Positions 8,483-17,635 of a stretch of DNA of 64,000 nucleotides are shown in pieces. The stretch comes from WHUA01 sp963711215 (GTDB lineage: Bacteria; Pseudomonadota; Alphaproteobacteria; UBA8366): NCBI GenBank assembly GCA_963711215.1, contig CAVQDH010000011.1, positions 1 through 64,000 of the forward strand. The letters are read 5' to 3'. Position numbers and translations under genes: made by a program. The stretch's first letter is position 1. Every line of letters begins with the position of its first letter. Under the pieces are notes generated by a model. The model saw nothing but the letters and a program-made list of their open reading frames with translations, was not told where the DNA came from and made no database searches.

Positions 8483-8557
8483 GCTTCGACAAGCTCAGCA
8501 TGAGGCTTTTCTCAATGCAGCAAAGAAACCTACCTCATCCTGAGCCTGTCGAAGGAC
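8483..8557. repeat. Dispersed inverted repeat, copy 1 (CTTCGACAAGCTCAGCATGAGG type)
   Basis: In the 270-bp gap 8384-8653 two roughly 23-bp arms face each other: GCTTCGACAAGCTCAGCATG near 8483 and CCTCATCCTGAGCCTGTCGA from 8533. They are imperfect reverse complements. A second copy with the arms in the opposite order lies at 31411-31488. Same-type REP-like elements are widespread in alphaproteobacterial intergenic DNA. Nothing else recognisable in the gap. Confidence 0.75.
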
Positions 8558-8653
8558 GCACAGTGCCAAAGCAATAGCCACAAATGCGATTGGCCCGCCC
8601 ACACGGGGAAGGGCCAATTTATCGGCGAGACTGATGGAAAAGTATGCCCGCCG

Positions 8654-9172
8654 CTATGCGTCGCCGTCTTCGCGACCGGCGACGCATTCGTCGGCGAGGG
8701 CGATGTTGGCCTCGTGTGACGTCAGCATCGCGGAAAGATCGGCGTGGAGCCGGTCGTCGCGCACGCGGGGCAGCATCTCGCGGAGCTTGCGCACCACCCA
8801 GCCCTGGCCGCGGTTGAGGAAGACGATACGGTCGCCGAGGCCGGGGATGGCCATGGCCTTGCCGTAAAAGGCGCCGACCGTCGACGATGGCGTTTCGCCG
8901 AGCGCTTTGACGTGACCGAACAGCATGGCGCACCAACGCGCCTCGTCCCGCTCGATCGTCCGCATGAGCTCGGCGACCGGCCCCGTGCCGGCCTCGAGGG
9001 CGGTGTCGCGCGTGACCCGCGCGCCGGCGCGCTCGGCCTCGACCAGCGCGTTGAGGAAGGCGATCAGCTCTTCCTCGTCGGCATAGCCCATATAGGCGTC
9101 GTCCGCCTCGTGCATCGCGCAGGCCGGCGACGCGGGCTTTGCGGCAGGATCGTCATACGGCGGCTTCGTCAT
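8654..9172 (-). CDS. DUF6306-like protein of the nitric-oxide/globin module
   Basis: 172-residue soluble helical protein of unknown function. It resembles the DUF6306-type proteins found beside NsrR regulators and globins; the name is from memory. The sequence has a E-E-L-I-A-F-L-N-A-L-V-E-A-E-R-A-G-A-R-V start, several paired acidic/His stretches (R-T-I-E-R-D-E-A-R-W, L-T-S-H-E-A-N) and overall looks like a ferritin-like or bundle protein. Its ATG overlaps the stop of the DUF6522-like gene (ATGA), so the two are translationally coupled. Co-transcribed with the globin and presumably controlled by the NsrR box at 9966. Confidence 0.72.
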   Translation of the reverse strand: MTKPPYDDPAAKPASPACAMHEADDAYMGYADEEELIAFLNALVEAERAGARVTRDTALEAGTGPVAELMRTIERDEARWCAMLFGHVKALGETPSSTVGAFYGKAMAIPGLGDRIVFLNRGQGWVVRKLREMLPRVRDDRLHADLSAMLTSHEANIALADECVAGREDGDA

Positions 9173-9417
9173 CGCGGCGTGTCCTCCAGCGTCACCGACC
9201 AGGAGCGGTCGCGATAGTGAAAGCTCAGCCGCGTGCGCCCGGCATCCTCGCCTTCGCCGCGCTCGACCACGCCGTAGACGATGCCGCGCTTCATCTCGCG
9301 CCAGAAGGCATCGGGCGAGAGGCCGAATTTTTCCGCGACCAGCTCCGCCGCCACGACGAAGCCGTCCTCGGATTGGCTGATCAGGTCCGTCGGCGCGCTC
9401 GTCCATGAAGCAATCAC
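9169..9417 (-). CDS. Small DUF6522-like protein
   Basis: 82-residue protein resembling DUF6522 (assigned from memory of the family): S-E-D-G-F-V-V-A-A-E-L-V-A-E-K-F-G-L, then M-K-R-G-I-V-Y-G-V-V-E-R-G-E-G-E-D-A-G and a R-L-S-F-H-Y strand. Function unknown; such genes travel with globins and Rrf2 regulators in proteobacteria. I take the GTG at 9417 as start; the site in front of it is poor, and other starts would shorten the protein. It begins 31 bp after the globin stop and overlaps the next gene by 4 bp. Confidence 0.68.
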   Translation of the reverse strand: MIASWTSAPTDLISQSEDGFVVAAELVAEKFGLSPDAFWREMKRGIVYGVVERGEGEDAGRTRLSFHYRDRSWSVTLEDTPR

Positions 9418-9448
9418 CCTTTTTCTAAAGCCAGTGAGGCCTGCCGCG

Positions 9449-9922
9449 TCACCGCGCGCCGCCCGCCTCGCGTCCCGGCCGGGCGCGCTTCGGCCTGATC
9501 TCGCCCTTTTGCGCGGCGATGCCGAGCTCCAGGCTGTCGGCGATCCGATGGGCGCGGTCGAGGAAGCGCGCCGCCGCCGGTCCCGGGCAGATCTCCTCGG
9601 CGGTTTCCGCAAAAATCGCCAGCCAGCGATCGAAATGCGGCGTGTCGATCGGCAGCGGCAGATGCGCAACCATGGGCTGGCCGTGGTAGCGGCCGCTCAT
9701 CAGCACGACGGATGACCAAAATTCGCACATCCGCGCGATATGGCCGTCCCAATCATGCACCTTGCTCTCGAAAACCGGCCCGATCAGCGGGTCGAGGCGC
9801 GCGCGGCTGTAGAATGCCCGCACCAGCCGCTCGATCATCGCCTCGTCGATCCCGGTCTGGGCGACGATGTCGGCGACGATCAGGTTGCGATTGGGCGTCC
9901 TGTCTTGCGTGTTCCCGCTCAT
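9449..9922 (-). CDS. Group III truncated haemoglobin
   Basis: Haem-binding 2-on-2 globin of group III, usually linked to NO or O2 handling under microaerobic conditions. 157 residues from the chosen ATG. Group III features: F-Y-S-R-A-R-L-D-P-L-I-G-P-V-F, then W-D-G-H-I-A-R-M-C-E-F-W-S-S-V-V-L, G-R-Y-H-G-Q-P-M, and the proximal-His region H-L-P-L-P-I-D-T-P-H-F-D-R-W. An ATG at 9964 is in frame, but it has no ribosome site and abuts the operator; the ATG at 9922 follows GAGGTG at good spacing. Likely first gene of a three-gene transcript with DUF6522 and DUF6306. Confidence 0.9.
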   Translation of the reverse strand: MSGNTQDRTPNRNLIVADIVAQTGIDEAMIERLVRAFYSRARLDPLIGPVFESKVHDWDGHIARMCEFWSSVVLMSGRYHGQPMVAHLPLPIDTPHFDRWLAIFAETAEEICPGPAAARFLDRAHRIADSLELGIAAQKGEIRPKRARPGREAGGAR

Positions 9923-9965
9923 GCTCACCTCGTCCGAAACGCCGCCGTTGCCTTGCTCTTCCATA

Positions 9966-9988
9966 AAGAGTCATATAATATGATTCTT
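9966..9988. promoter_or_regulatory. NsrR-type operator, 11-1-11 inverted repeat
   Basis: Arms AAGAGTCATAT and ATATGATTCTT flank a single central A, with one mismatch in eleven pairs. Size, spacing, the AAGA ends and the A/T-rich centre match the 11-1-11 architecture described for NsrR sites in enterobacteria. It sits between the globin (minus) and the Rrf2 gene (plus), where it can control both. Confidence 0.7.
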
Positions 9989-10039
9989 ATAGAGTCAATG
10001 CGGGGGAACCCGCCTTGCCGGTACCGGGATAGGAAGGTC

Positions 10040-10492
10040 ATGCGCCTCACCCTTTGGACGGATTATGCGCTGCGGACGCTGATCTACGTCGGCACCAAGG
10101 GCGACGATCTTTCGACCATCGCGGAGATCGCCGAGCGCTTCGACGTCTCGAAGGCTCATCTGATGAAGGTCGTGACCAGGCTCGGGCAGCAGGGATATAT
10201 CGAAACCGTCCGGGGCAAGGGCGGCGGGATCCGGCTGGGGCGGCCGCCCGGACAGATCCGCATCGGGGCGGTCGTGCGCGAGACCGAGGAAGACCTTGCG
10301 GTGGTGGGCTGTCTCGGCGAGGCCGGATTCTGCCGCATCGAAGGATCTTGCGTCCTGCGTCACGCGCTTGATGAAGCGACGCGCGCCTTCCTGCGGACGC
10401 TCGACGGCTACACCCTCGCCGACCTCCTGGCGCCGCGCGCGCGGCTGGCCCGAAGCCTGGGGCTCACGCCGGAAATTCAGCCGATCAGTTGA
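10040..10492 (+). CDS. nsrR: Rrf2 family transcriptional regulator, NsrR-like
   Basis: Rrf2-family winged-helix regulator expected to carry an Fe-S cluster that reacts with nitric oxide. 150 residues. N-terminal M-R-L-T-L-W-T-D-Y-A-L-R-T-L is typical of NsrR; helix-turn-helix around S-T-I-A-E-I-A-E-R-F-D-V-S-K-A-H-L-M-K-V-V; three Cys in G-C-L-G-E-A-G-F-C-R-I-E-G-S-C (C-x6-C-x5-C) are the cluster ligands. ATG at 10040 follows AGGAAGG. Divergent from the globin operon across the inverted repeat at 9966, which it probably binds, so autoregulation is likely. Confidence 0.87.
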   Translation: MRLTLWTDYALRTLIYVGTKGDDLSTIAEIAERFDVSKAHLMKVVTRLGQQGYIETVRGKGGGIRLGRPPGQIRIGAVVRETEEDLAVVGCLGEAGFCRIEGSCVLRHALDEATRAFLRTLDGYTLADLLAPRARLARSLGLTPEIQPIS

Positions 10493-10501
10493 GCCGCGCG
10501 C

Positions 10502-12029
10502 CTACCGCCGGCAGCCGCCCTGCGGCATATCGAAATGCGCCGGGTGGGTGTCGGCGGCGATCGGCTCGGCGAGGCAGCGCCGGTAGATTTCGTCATAGCC
10601 CGCTTTCATCGCGACGACGCTGGCGTCGGCGGCGTCGAGATGCGGCAGGAGCGCGGCATGCGCGTCCTCGACCTCGGCCAGCAGCGCCGCCTCGTCGAAG
10701 CGGACGAAGCGCCCGCCCCGCATCACCGGCTCGCCATCGACCAGGACGAGGTCGAGATCGGCGCCCGTCTCGGCATAGACGAGCTGGCGCAGCGGGTCGT
10801 TGAGCGGCCGGAACGGATAGGCGGCGAGCCGGTAGCCCGTGAGGTCGGCCAGCATCCCGGGCGCGAGCGTTCCCAGCCGGTCCCCCAGGCCCAGCGCCTT
10901 GGCGCCGCCGACCGTGCCGGCGCGCCAGGCCTCGGCGGCGCCGATCCAGCGCCGGTAGTCGGCGTCGCGCAGCTTCTGGACGAGCGCGGCGTTGTTGACC
11001 GCCTTCAGCATGCTCATGGTCACGCTCGACCCGCAGGCGTCCGTGCCCAGGCTGACATTGACCCCGGCGTCGAGCAGCGCGCGCACCGGGCAGAGGCCGG
11101 AGCCGAGCGAGAAGTTGCTGGTCGGGTTGTGCTGCACCGTGGCGCCGCTGCGCGCGATGATCTCGATCTCCCGCGGGTTGAGCCAGACGCCGTGGATGAT
11201 GGTGACGCCGGGCCTGAGGAAGCCGACCCGGTCGAGATACTCGATCATCGTGCAGCCGTAGAAGGCCTGGCCGGTGACGACCTGGAGCCGCGTCTCCTGG
11301 ACATGGATGATGATCGGCAGGTCGTATTCGTCCGCCAGCTTGCCGCAGCCGCATCAAAAATTCCTGGCTGCAGCGCTGCGGCGCGGACGGCGAGACGATC
11401 ATCCCCACCCGCCGGTCGCGCGGATGGCGGTCGCGCATCAGGCCGGCGACATGGGTCAGCGCCACCTCGGCCGGCGTGCGCGGCTTTCCGGTCAGCGCCT
11501 CGATCGTTTCGCGCGGGAAAACCTCCTCGATATAAGGCGTCGTCTTGAAGAAGGGCATGTCGAACAGCCCGGGGCCGACCAGCGCCCGGATGCCGCTGTC
11601 CTCGTAGGCCTGCAGCACCGCCTCGATATGGGCGGGCACCAGGACCGGGCTGATATTGATGTCGTCGACCACCGTGGTCGTGCCGGTGCGGAGCGCCTCG
11701 ATGATGCCGATCATGGTCCGGAGATAGACCTGGCGCGCGGTGAAGGGCACGGGATCCGGCGGCCGGACGTAGTTCATCCAGACTTCGAGCGGCAGGTTCT
11801 CGTAGCGGCCCTTGGTGAAGTTCTCGTGCGAATGGGTATGGCCGTTGATCAGCCCCGCGGTGATCAGCAGCCCGCTCGCGTCGATGACCTCGCCTTCCGG
11901 CGGCTGCGCGCCGGCCGGCCGCCGCGCCTTGATCCGCGGCCCGTCCAGGACGAGATCGACCGGGCCGTCCGGCCGCGGCGGGTCGCCGTCGATCACGAGA
12001 CAGTTGGTCAGCGTCTTCAAACGGGCCAT
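10502..12029 (-). CDS. Amidohydrolase/chlorohydrolase family protein (cytosine deaminase-like), frameshifted
   Basis: Metal-dependent amidohydrolase of the TrzA/AtzB/SsnA type, acting on amino or chloro groups of N-heterocycles. Visible: G-H-T-H-S-H-E-N (metal H-x-H, residue about 62), T-I-I-H-G-V-W-L-N, Q-H-N-P-T-S-N-F and L-G-T-D-A-C-G. The reading frame changes near 11343: upstream it reads L-M-R-L-R then nonsense, while the continuation (L-A-D-E-Y-D-L-P-I-I-I-H-V-Q) is in the next frame; removing one base restores it. ATG at 12029 follows GGAGG. About 509 residues once repaired. It faces the tctBAC importer across 267 bp, so the imported acid may be its substrate or product. Confidence 0.82.
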
Positions 12030-12296
12030 CTGCGCCTCCGCATTCCTTACCGCGGCGATGCTGCAAGAAGCGATCCATCCGCAGCCTCGGCAAATGAGCG
12101 GCGATCCGGCCCGTCGATCGCGCTGCCGCCGCCCAAGATTACGGCACCCCGTGCCGCCGGAATGCGCAGAGCCCACTGGATAACCGGCGAATGCCTTTGC
12201 TTTTAGGCCGTTGCGGCGAGCGGCTGCGCTGGCATGTCAATTGCTCTGACCGTATCGGACACGGAACAACACCGCGAACGCGGTAACAGGGGACGA

Positions 12297-12794
12297 ATGA
12301 AGGGGCGACAGGATGTGGCCGTCGCGATCATCGGCACCGCGCTCGGCCTCGGTGCGCTGATCGGCATTCCGATCGAGATTCGCGGCCAGAGCTACGCGGC
12401 GATTGCCGATGTCCAGTCGCCGGCCTTCTTTCCGATCCTGATCGCCCTCCTGCTCGTGGCCCTCAGCCTCATGCTGCTGGCGTCGACGCGGCGCGACCCG
12501 GCGAAACACGCCGCAAAGGCGCCCCAGGAATCGATGCGGAGCGACGAGATCGGGCCGATCGAGGCGCCGGGCCGCCTGGCCGCGACGGCGCTCTGCCTCG
12601 TCGCCTATTACGGCGCGCTCGATCTCATCGGAATGGTAGCCGCTTCGGTCGTCTTGATCGCCGTGCTTGCGCTCGTCCTGGGCTACCGCCGCTACGGCGT
12701 CCTCGGTGCGATCTCGCTGGCGCTGCCGATCGCCATCTTCCTGGCTTTCCAAAAGGGCCTGTTCGTCATGCTGCCCGCCGGACGGATCTTTTGA
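12297..12794 (+). CDS. tctB: Tripartite tricarboxylate transporter TctB family protein
   Basis: Small four-helix membrane subunit of a tripartite tricarboxylate (TTT) importer. 165 residues with hydrophobic segments at about 8-28, 43-62, 92-112 and 117-155; typical F-F-P-I-L-I-A near the second helix. The ATG at 12297 follows AGGGGA. Its TGA overlaps the tctA ATG by one base (TGATG), showing coupling. Order here is B-A-C. Confidence 0.85.
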   Translation: MKGRQDVAVAIIGTALGLGALIGIPIEIRGQSYAAIADVQSPAFFPILIALLLVALSLMLLASTRRDPAKHAAKAPQESMRSDEIGPIEAPGRLAATALCLVAYYGALDLIGMVAASVVLIAVLALVLGYRRYGVLGAISLALPIAIFLAFQKGLFVMLPAGRIF

Positions 12795-14323
12795 TGCTGG
12801 GCGATCTCGCGCACGGCATCGCCAGCTTCTTCAGCATCATCAGCATCGGCACGGCGCTGCTGGGGTTGATCGCCGGGATCGTCGTCGGCGCGATTCCGGG
12901 CCTGACCGCGACGATGACGATCGCCGTGCTGTCGCCCTTCACCTTCTTCATGAACACCGCCGTCGCCCTGCCCTTCCTCCTCGGCGTCTACAAGGGCGCG
13001 ATCTACGGCGGCTCGATCCCCGCCGTCCTGATCAACACGCCGGGAACCGCGGCCGCCGCCGCGACGACGATGGACGGCCACGCCCTCGCCAAGCAAGGCC
13101 GGGCACGCCACGCGCTGGAGATGAGCCTGTATGCCTCGGTGCTCGGCGACATGCTGGGCACCATCGTGCTGATCAGCATGACCGCGCCGCTCGCCGCCGT
13201 CGCCATCAAGTTCAGCTCGCCCGAGTTCACCATCCTCTTCGTCTTCGCGCTTTCGCTGATCGCCAGCGTCAGCGGCGACAGCATCCTGAAGGGCCTGATC
13301 GCGGCCGCGGCCGGCGCCCTGGTCGGCTGCATCGGCCTCGATCCGATGTCGGGCTATCAGCGCTTCACCTTCGGCGTGCCGGACCTCGCCGGAGGCATTG
13401 CGCTGGTGCCGGTGCTGATCGGCATGTTCGCGATCAGCGAGGTCCTGATCCAGAGCGAGAAGCGCGTGCTGCGCTCGGTCTCCAGCGTCACCGACGGCCG
13501 GGGGACGCCGCTGCCGTGGTCGGAGATGAAGCGCGTGATCCCGACGATCCTGCGCGCCTCCGCCATCGGCACCTTCATCGGCGCGTTGCCCGGCCTCGGC
13601 GCGGAGATCGCCTGCTGGGTCGCCTATGGCGACGCGAAGCGGCAGTCGAAGACCCCGGGCCTGTTCGGCCGGGGCGCGCTGGAAGGCGTTGCCGCCGCGG
13701 AGTCCGGCAACAACGCGACGGTGCCGGCGACGCTCATCCCGATGCTGGTGTTCGGCATCCCGGGCGACACGGTGACCGCCATCCTGCTGGGCGCTTTCAT
13801 GGCGCAGGGCCTGCTGCCGGGACCGCTCCTGTTCCAGCAGCACAGTGACGTCATCTACGGCCTGTTCGGGGTGCTGCTGCTGACCAACCTGCTGCTGCTC
13901 GGCTTCGGGCTCGGCGCGATCCGCATCGTCCGGCATGTGGTGCTGATCCCGCACGCCATCCTGCTGCCCTGCGTGACGGTCGTCTGCTTCGCCGGCGCCT
14001 ACGCGGTGAGCTCCAACATGTTCGACGTCCTGGTCATGCTCGTCGGCGGCTTCGCCGGCTACGCCATGCGCAAGGCGGCGGTGCCGATCCCGCCCTTCGT
14101 CATCGCCCTGCTGCTCGCCTCGCCGCTGGAGAACGCGGTGCGCCAATCGCTGCTATTCTCGGCCGGCGGCATCTCGATTTTCGTGACACGGCCGATCTCG
14201 GCCACGCTTCTCGGCTTGTTCGCGCTCAGCATGGGCTTCGTCGCCTGGCGCGCGCTGGGCCGGCGGCGAAACCGGACCCCGGGCAACGTCGCCGATGCCA
14301 TCGGCGATCCCAATACACCGTAA
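12794..14323 (+). CDS. tctA: Tripartite tricarboxylate transporter TctA family permease
   Basis: Large 12-helix permease of the TTT importer, 509 residues. Family signatures: V-V-G-A-I-P-G-L-T-A-T-M near residue 33-44, Y-G-G-S-I-P-A-V-L-I-N-T-P-G-T-A, and in the second half the mirror motif G-A-L-P-G-L-G-A-E-I-A and E-S-G-N-N-A. I prefer the ATG overlapping the tctB stop over the TTG one codon earlier. Followed 29 bp later by the receptor gene. Confidence 0.92.
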   Translation: MLGDLAHGIASFFSIISIGTALLGLIAGIVVGAIPGLTATMTIAVLSPFTFFMNTAVALPFLLGVYKGAIYGGSIPAVLINTPGTAAAAATTMDGHALAKQGRARHALEMSLYASVLGDMLGTIVLISMTAPLAAVAIKFSSPEFTILFVFALSLIASVSGDSILKGLIAAAAGALVGCIGLDPMSGYQRFTFGVPDLAGGIALVPVLIGMFAISEVLIQSEKRVLRSVSSVTDGRGTPLPWSEMKRVIPTILRASAIGTFIGALPGLGAEIACWVAYGDAKRQSKTPGLFGRGALEGVAAAESGNNATVPATLIPMLVFGIPGDTVTAILLGAFMAQGLLPGPLLFQQHSDVIYGLFGVLLLTNLLLLGFGLGAIRIVRHVVLIPHAILLPCVTVVCFAGAYAVSSNMFDVLVMLVGGFAGYAMRKAAVPIPPFVIALLLASPLENAVRQSLLFSAGGISIFVTRPISATLLGLFALSMGFVAWRALGRRRNRTPGNVADAIGDPNTP

Positions 14324-14352
14324 CCCTCAGAAAACTTAAGGAGACTCTCTCG

Positions 14353-15322
14353 ATGCTCATGTGTTCCTTCAATCGGGCGCGCCGTGCCCTGCTGGTGGCC
14401 GGGCTGCTGTGCGCGTCGGCGATGGCGGCGAGCGCCGCCGACTTCCCCGACAAGCCGATCCGGCTGGTCATCCCCTATCCGCCGGGCGGCGCGTCCTCGC
14501 TGCATGGCGGCGTCATCGCGACCTCGGCGGAGTCCTATTTCGGCCAGCCGATGATCCCGCTGATCCGGGCCGGCGGCGGCGGCATCGCGGGCGCGTCCTT
14601 CGTGCTCTCGCAGCCGGCGGACGGCTACACGCTGCTGTTCGGCGACGTGACGATCAACCTGCTGCGGCCGCTGGTCGAGAAGGACATTCCCTTCAAGATC
14701 GACGACTTCGAGCCGATCGCCCGCATCACGCTCGACCCGATGGTCTTCGTCGCGTCGCCCAAGGCGCCATTCAAGACGATGAAGCAGATGGTGACCTACG
14801 CCAAGAAGAACCCGGACAAGCTGGTCTACAGCTCCGACAACGTGAACGGCTGGACCTATGTCGCCTTCAAGGCGCTGATGCACGCCACCGGCACGAAGAT
14901 GCGCGGCATCGATTTCGGCGGCGGCGGGCCCGCGGTCGCCAACATCCTGGGCGGCAACACCATGGCCTATGCCGGCGCGCCGGCGGTGGTGGGCGAGCAT
15001 GTCAAGGCGGGCAAGCTGATCGCGCTCTGCACCGCCGGCAAGGAGCGCGCCTCGACGCTGCCCAAGGTGCCGACCTGCCGCGAGCAGGGCTATGACGTGG
15101 TCTGGCAGGTCTGGCTCGGCGTTCTCGCCAAGAAGGGCACGCCCGAGCCGGTGCTCGCCAAGCTGCGCGCGGATTTCGGCAAGCTGGTCAAGGACAAGGG
15201 CCTCAATTCGCTGATCGGCAAGCATCAACTCCGAGATCAAGTATGTCGGCGCGGCGGACTGGAAGAAGGACCTCGAGGAGGAGAAGAAGAGCCTGATGGA
15301 AATCTACGCGCTGACCCAATAA
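14353..15322 (+). CDS. tctC: TTT transporter substrate-binding protein (TctC/Bug family), frameshifted near 3' end
   Basis: Periplasmic receptor of the TTT importer. Signal peptide (L-L-V-A-G-L-L-C-A-S-A-M-A-A-S-A-A), then the Bug-family opening D-F-P-D-K-P-I-R-L-V-I-P-Y-P-P-G-G. AAGGAG precedes the ATG. At about 15223 the frame shifts: downstream of G-K the sensible continuation (I-N-S-E-I-K-Y-V-G-A-A-D-W-K) is in the next frame and ends at TAA 15320-15322 after A-L-T-Q. One surplus base explains it; about 322 residues when repaired. Ligand unknown, probably a carboxylate. Confidence 0.87.
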
Positions 15323-15344
15323 CACCGTAGCGGCATTGCGGCGT

Positions 15345-15382
15345 AAAAGGGCCCCCAGGCTTCAGGTCTCGGGGCCCTTTTT
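15345..15382. terminator. Bidirectional intrinsic terminator between tctC and trkH
   Basis: AAAAGGGCCCC pairs with GGGGCCCTTTTT around a 15-base loop. Runs of A and T on either side let it act on both strands, and it lies between two convergent genes. Confidence 0.85.
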
Positions 15383-15396
15383 CGTGGCTGCGCCGC

Positions 15397-16888
15397 TCAC
15401 GCCTTCCAGAAGGACGGCAGCAGCAGGACGAGCAGCGTCATCATCTCGAGCCGGCCGAGCAGCATCGCCAGGCTGAGCAGCCACTTGGCGGCGTCCGGCA
15501 AGGGCGCGAAGTTGCCGACCGGGCCGATGATCTCGCCCAGGCCGGGGCCGACGTTGCCCATGCGCCGTCGCCGTGCCGGTCGCGGCGGTCACTAGGTCGA
15601 TCCCGAGCGCGGCCAAGGCCAGGGTGATCAGGACGAAGGTCAAAATGTAGAGAAAGAAGAAGGTCAGCGCGGACCGGATGACGTCCGGCTCGATCGGCCG
15701 GCCGCGGTAGCGCATGGGGAAGATGCCGCGCGGGCGGCAGAGCCTCAGGATCTGGTGGCGGAGGAAGGCGAACAGCAGCTCGAAGCGCAGCACCTTGATG
15801 CCGCCCGCCGTCGAGCCGGTGCAGGCGCCGACGAAAGTCAGGACGACGAACACGACCTGCGCGAAGCTGCCCCACTGCCCGTAATCGGTCAGGACGAAGC
15901 CGGTCGTGGTGACGATCGAGACGACGCTGAAGGCGGTGTAGCGCAGCGAATCGGCGAAGGGGACATGCTTGGTGAGGCAAAGCCAGACCGTCAGCACCGC
16001 GATCACGGCGGCCACCCCCAGGATGAAACGCCGCGCCTGGCTGTCCTGCCAGATCGCCAGCGGCCGGCCGAAGGCCATCTGGATATAGACCACGAAGGGC
16101 AGGCCGCCGCACAGCATGAAGAACGTGGCGATCCAATGGGTCACCGGGCTCTTGAAATGCGCGAAGGAGGCGTCCGAGGTGGAATAGCCGCCCGTCGCCA
16201 GCGTCGCCATCGCGTGCGTCACCGCCTCGAAGCCGGTCATGCCGCTGAAGTAATAGAGCAAGGCGCAGGTCATGCTGAGCAGCAGATAGGCGACCACGGT
16301 GGCGGTCGCGATCTGGCCGGCGCGGGGGAAGACCTTGTCCGACCGGTCGGAGCTTTCGGTGCGGAACAGCTGCATGCCGCCGACGCCGAGATAGGGCAGC
16401 ATGGCGATCGCCATCACGATGATGCCGACGCCGCCGACCCACTGCAGCATGCCGCGCCACAGCAGGATCCCCCGCGGCATCCGGTCGAGGCCGACGATCA
16501 CCGTCGAGCCGGTGGTGGTCAGGCCCGAGACGGTCTCGAAGACCGAGTCGGCGACGCTCAGGCCGAGATGCGAGAAGATGAAGGGCAGCGCGCCGATGCC
16601 TGAGATGATGAACCAGCTCAGCGAGGTGAGCAGGAAGCCCTGCCGGATATCGAACTTGATGCGCGTGCCGGCAGTCACCGCCAGGAGCAGCAGGCCGATG
16701 AAGAGCGATGTCGCGGCGGCGCGCGCAAAGCTGTGCCAATCCGCGCTGTGGCCGGCGAGATCGACCGCTGCCGGGAACAGCATCGCCAGCCCCATGGCGG
16801 TGATGAGGAGGCCGAGCACGAAGCCGACGGGGCGGAAGAAAGAGGCGGTCAAACCTTGCTCCAGGCCGGATGGGAGACGGCCCGGCAT
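15397..16888 (-). CDS. trkH: TrkH family potassium uptake protein, frameshifted
   Basis: K+-translocating membrane subunit of the Trk system. Pore-loop motifs are present: S-G-L-T-T-T-G-S-T-V, M-A-T-L-A-T-G-G-Y-S-T, S-I-V-T-T-T-G-F and, after the break, T-A-M-G-N-V-G-P-G-L-G-E. The frame breaks near 15562, exactly in the fourth loop; dropping one base gives a normal C-terminus ending P-S-F-W-K-A. About 497 residues when repaired, slightly over family average. TrkA, the regulatory subunit, is not in this window. Ribosome site weak. Confidence 0.88.
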
Positions 16889-17003
16889 CCCACCATGCCG
16901 CGCCGCGATTACCGATGCGACCGCACATTGTCATAGGAAGCGCCGCAAAAGAAGGGTTTGCGGCCGACGGCTTTGTTCGCGCCCGGAAATCCGGCAAAAG
17001 CAA

Positions 17004-17025
17004 GGGCCCCGCCGAAGCGGGGCCC
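17004..17025 (-). terminator. Intrinsic terminator downstream of the 17131-17433 gene
   Basis: Perfect 9-bp stem GGGCCCCGC/GCGGGGCCC with a four-base loop; read on the minus strand it is followed by TTGCTTTTGCC. It separates the small gene from trkH. Confidence 0.65.
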
Positions 17026-17130
17026 GATCGACGAGCCGTTCCCGAGAAACCCGGCCGGCGCGCGGCGGGCGTTTCCTCCAGCCTGGCCGATGCGCGTCTT
17101 AGTCGCGCGGCCGCGCGCCCGTGCCGGGGA

Positions 17131-17433
17131 TCAGCGCCCGTTCCCGTTGCCTGAGAGCGCGGCGCAAAGCCCGCCGCCCGCGACGGGCATGCCGTAGGCT
17201 TCATGGAACCGGTCGACGGCGTCCGCGAGCCGCCGGCGGTTGATCTTGTTGGGGTGACTTCGGTAGGTCGCCCGCACTTCCTCGAGCAGCAGCCATGCCC
17301 GCTCGATTCGATTCTGCGCATGATTGGCCCGGGCATGATTGGCCTGCGCGTGGTTGGCGCTGCCGTGCTCGGCGGACCGGCGGCCGATCATGCCGCGCAG
17401 CGGAAAGACGCCTGATTCGTAGAATACCTGCAT
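17131..17433 (-). CDS. Hypothetical 100-residue protein with N-H-A repeats
   Basis: Unrecognised. Supported by an AAGGAG site 8 bases before the ATG and a terminator after the stop. The N-terminal part carries four near-copies of A-N-H-A-Q/R (about residues 26-41), followed by a basic helical stretch (I-E-R-A-W-L-L-L-E-E-V-R-A-T-Y) and a Gly-rich tail. No signal peptide or membrane segment. Could be a small nucleic-acid or metal-binding protein, but I have no family match. Confidence 0.5.
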   Translation of the reverse strand: MQVFYESGVFPLRGMIGRRSAEHGSANHAQANHARANHAQNRIERAWLLLEEVRATYRSHPNKINRRRLADAVDRFHEAYGMPVAGGGLCAALSGNGNGR

Positions 17434-17635
17434 AAACCCATCTCCTTGCCGTCGGTGGTTCTCGCCGCAAGTCGCCTGATCGTCCCCTCTTCAAACCCGG
17501 TACGCGTCAGCGTGATGGTCTTGGTTTCTTCTCGAGGCGCCGTCGTGCCTTGCGCCCTTCCCGTCTTTCTCGCCGAAAGGATACGATCCCGTATCCGGCG
17601 CCGGCATTAACCGCCGTTAATGTTCCCGGCCTTTT

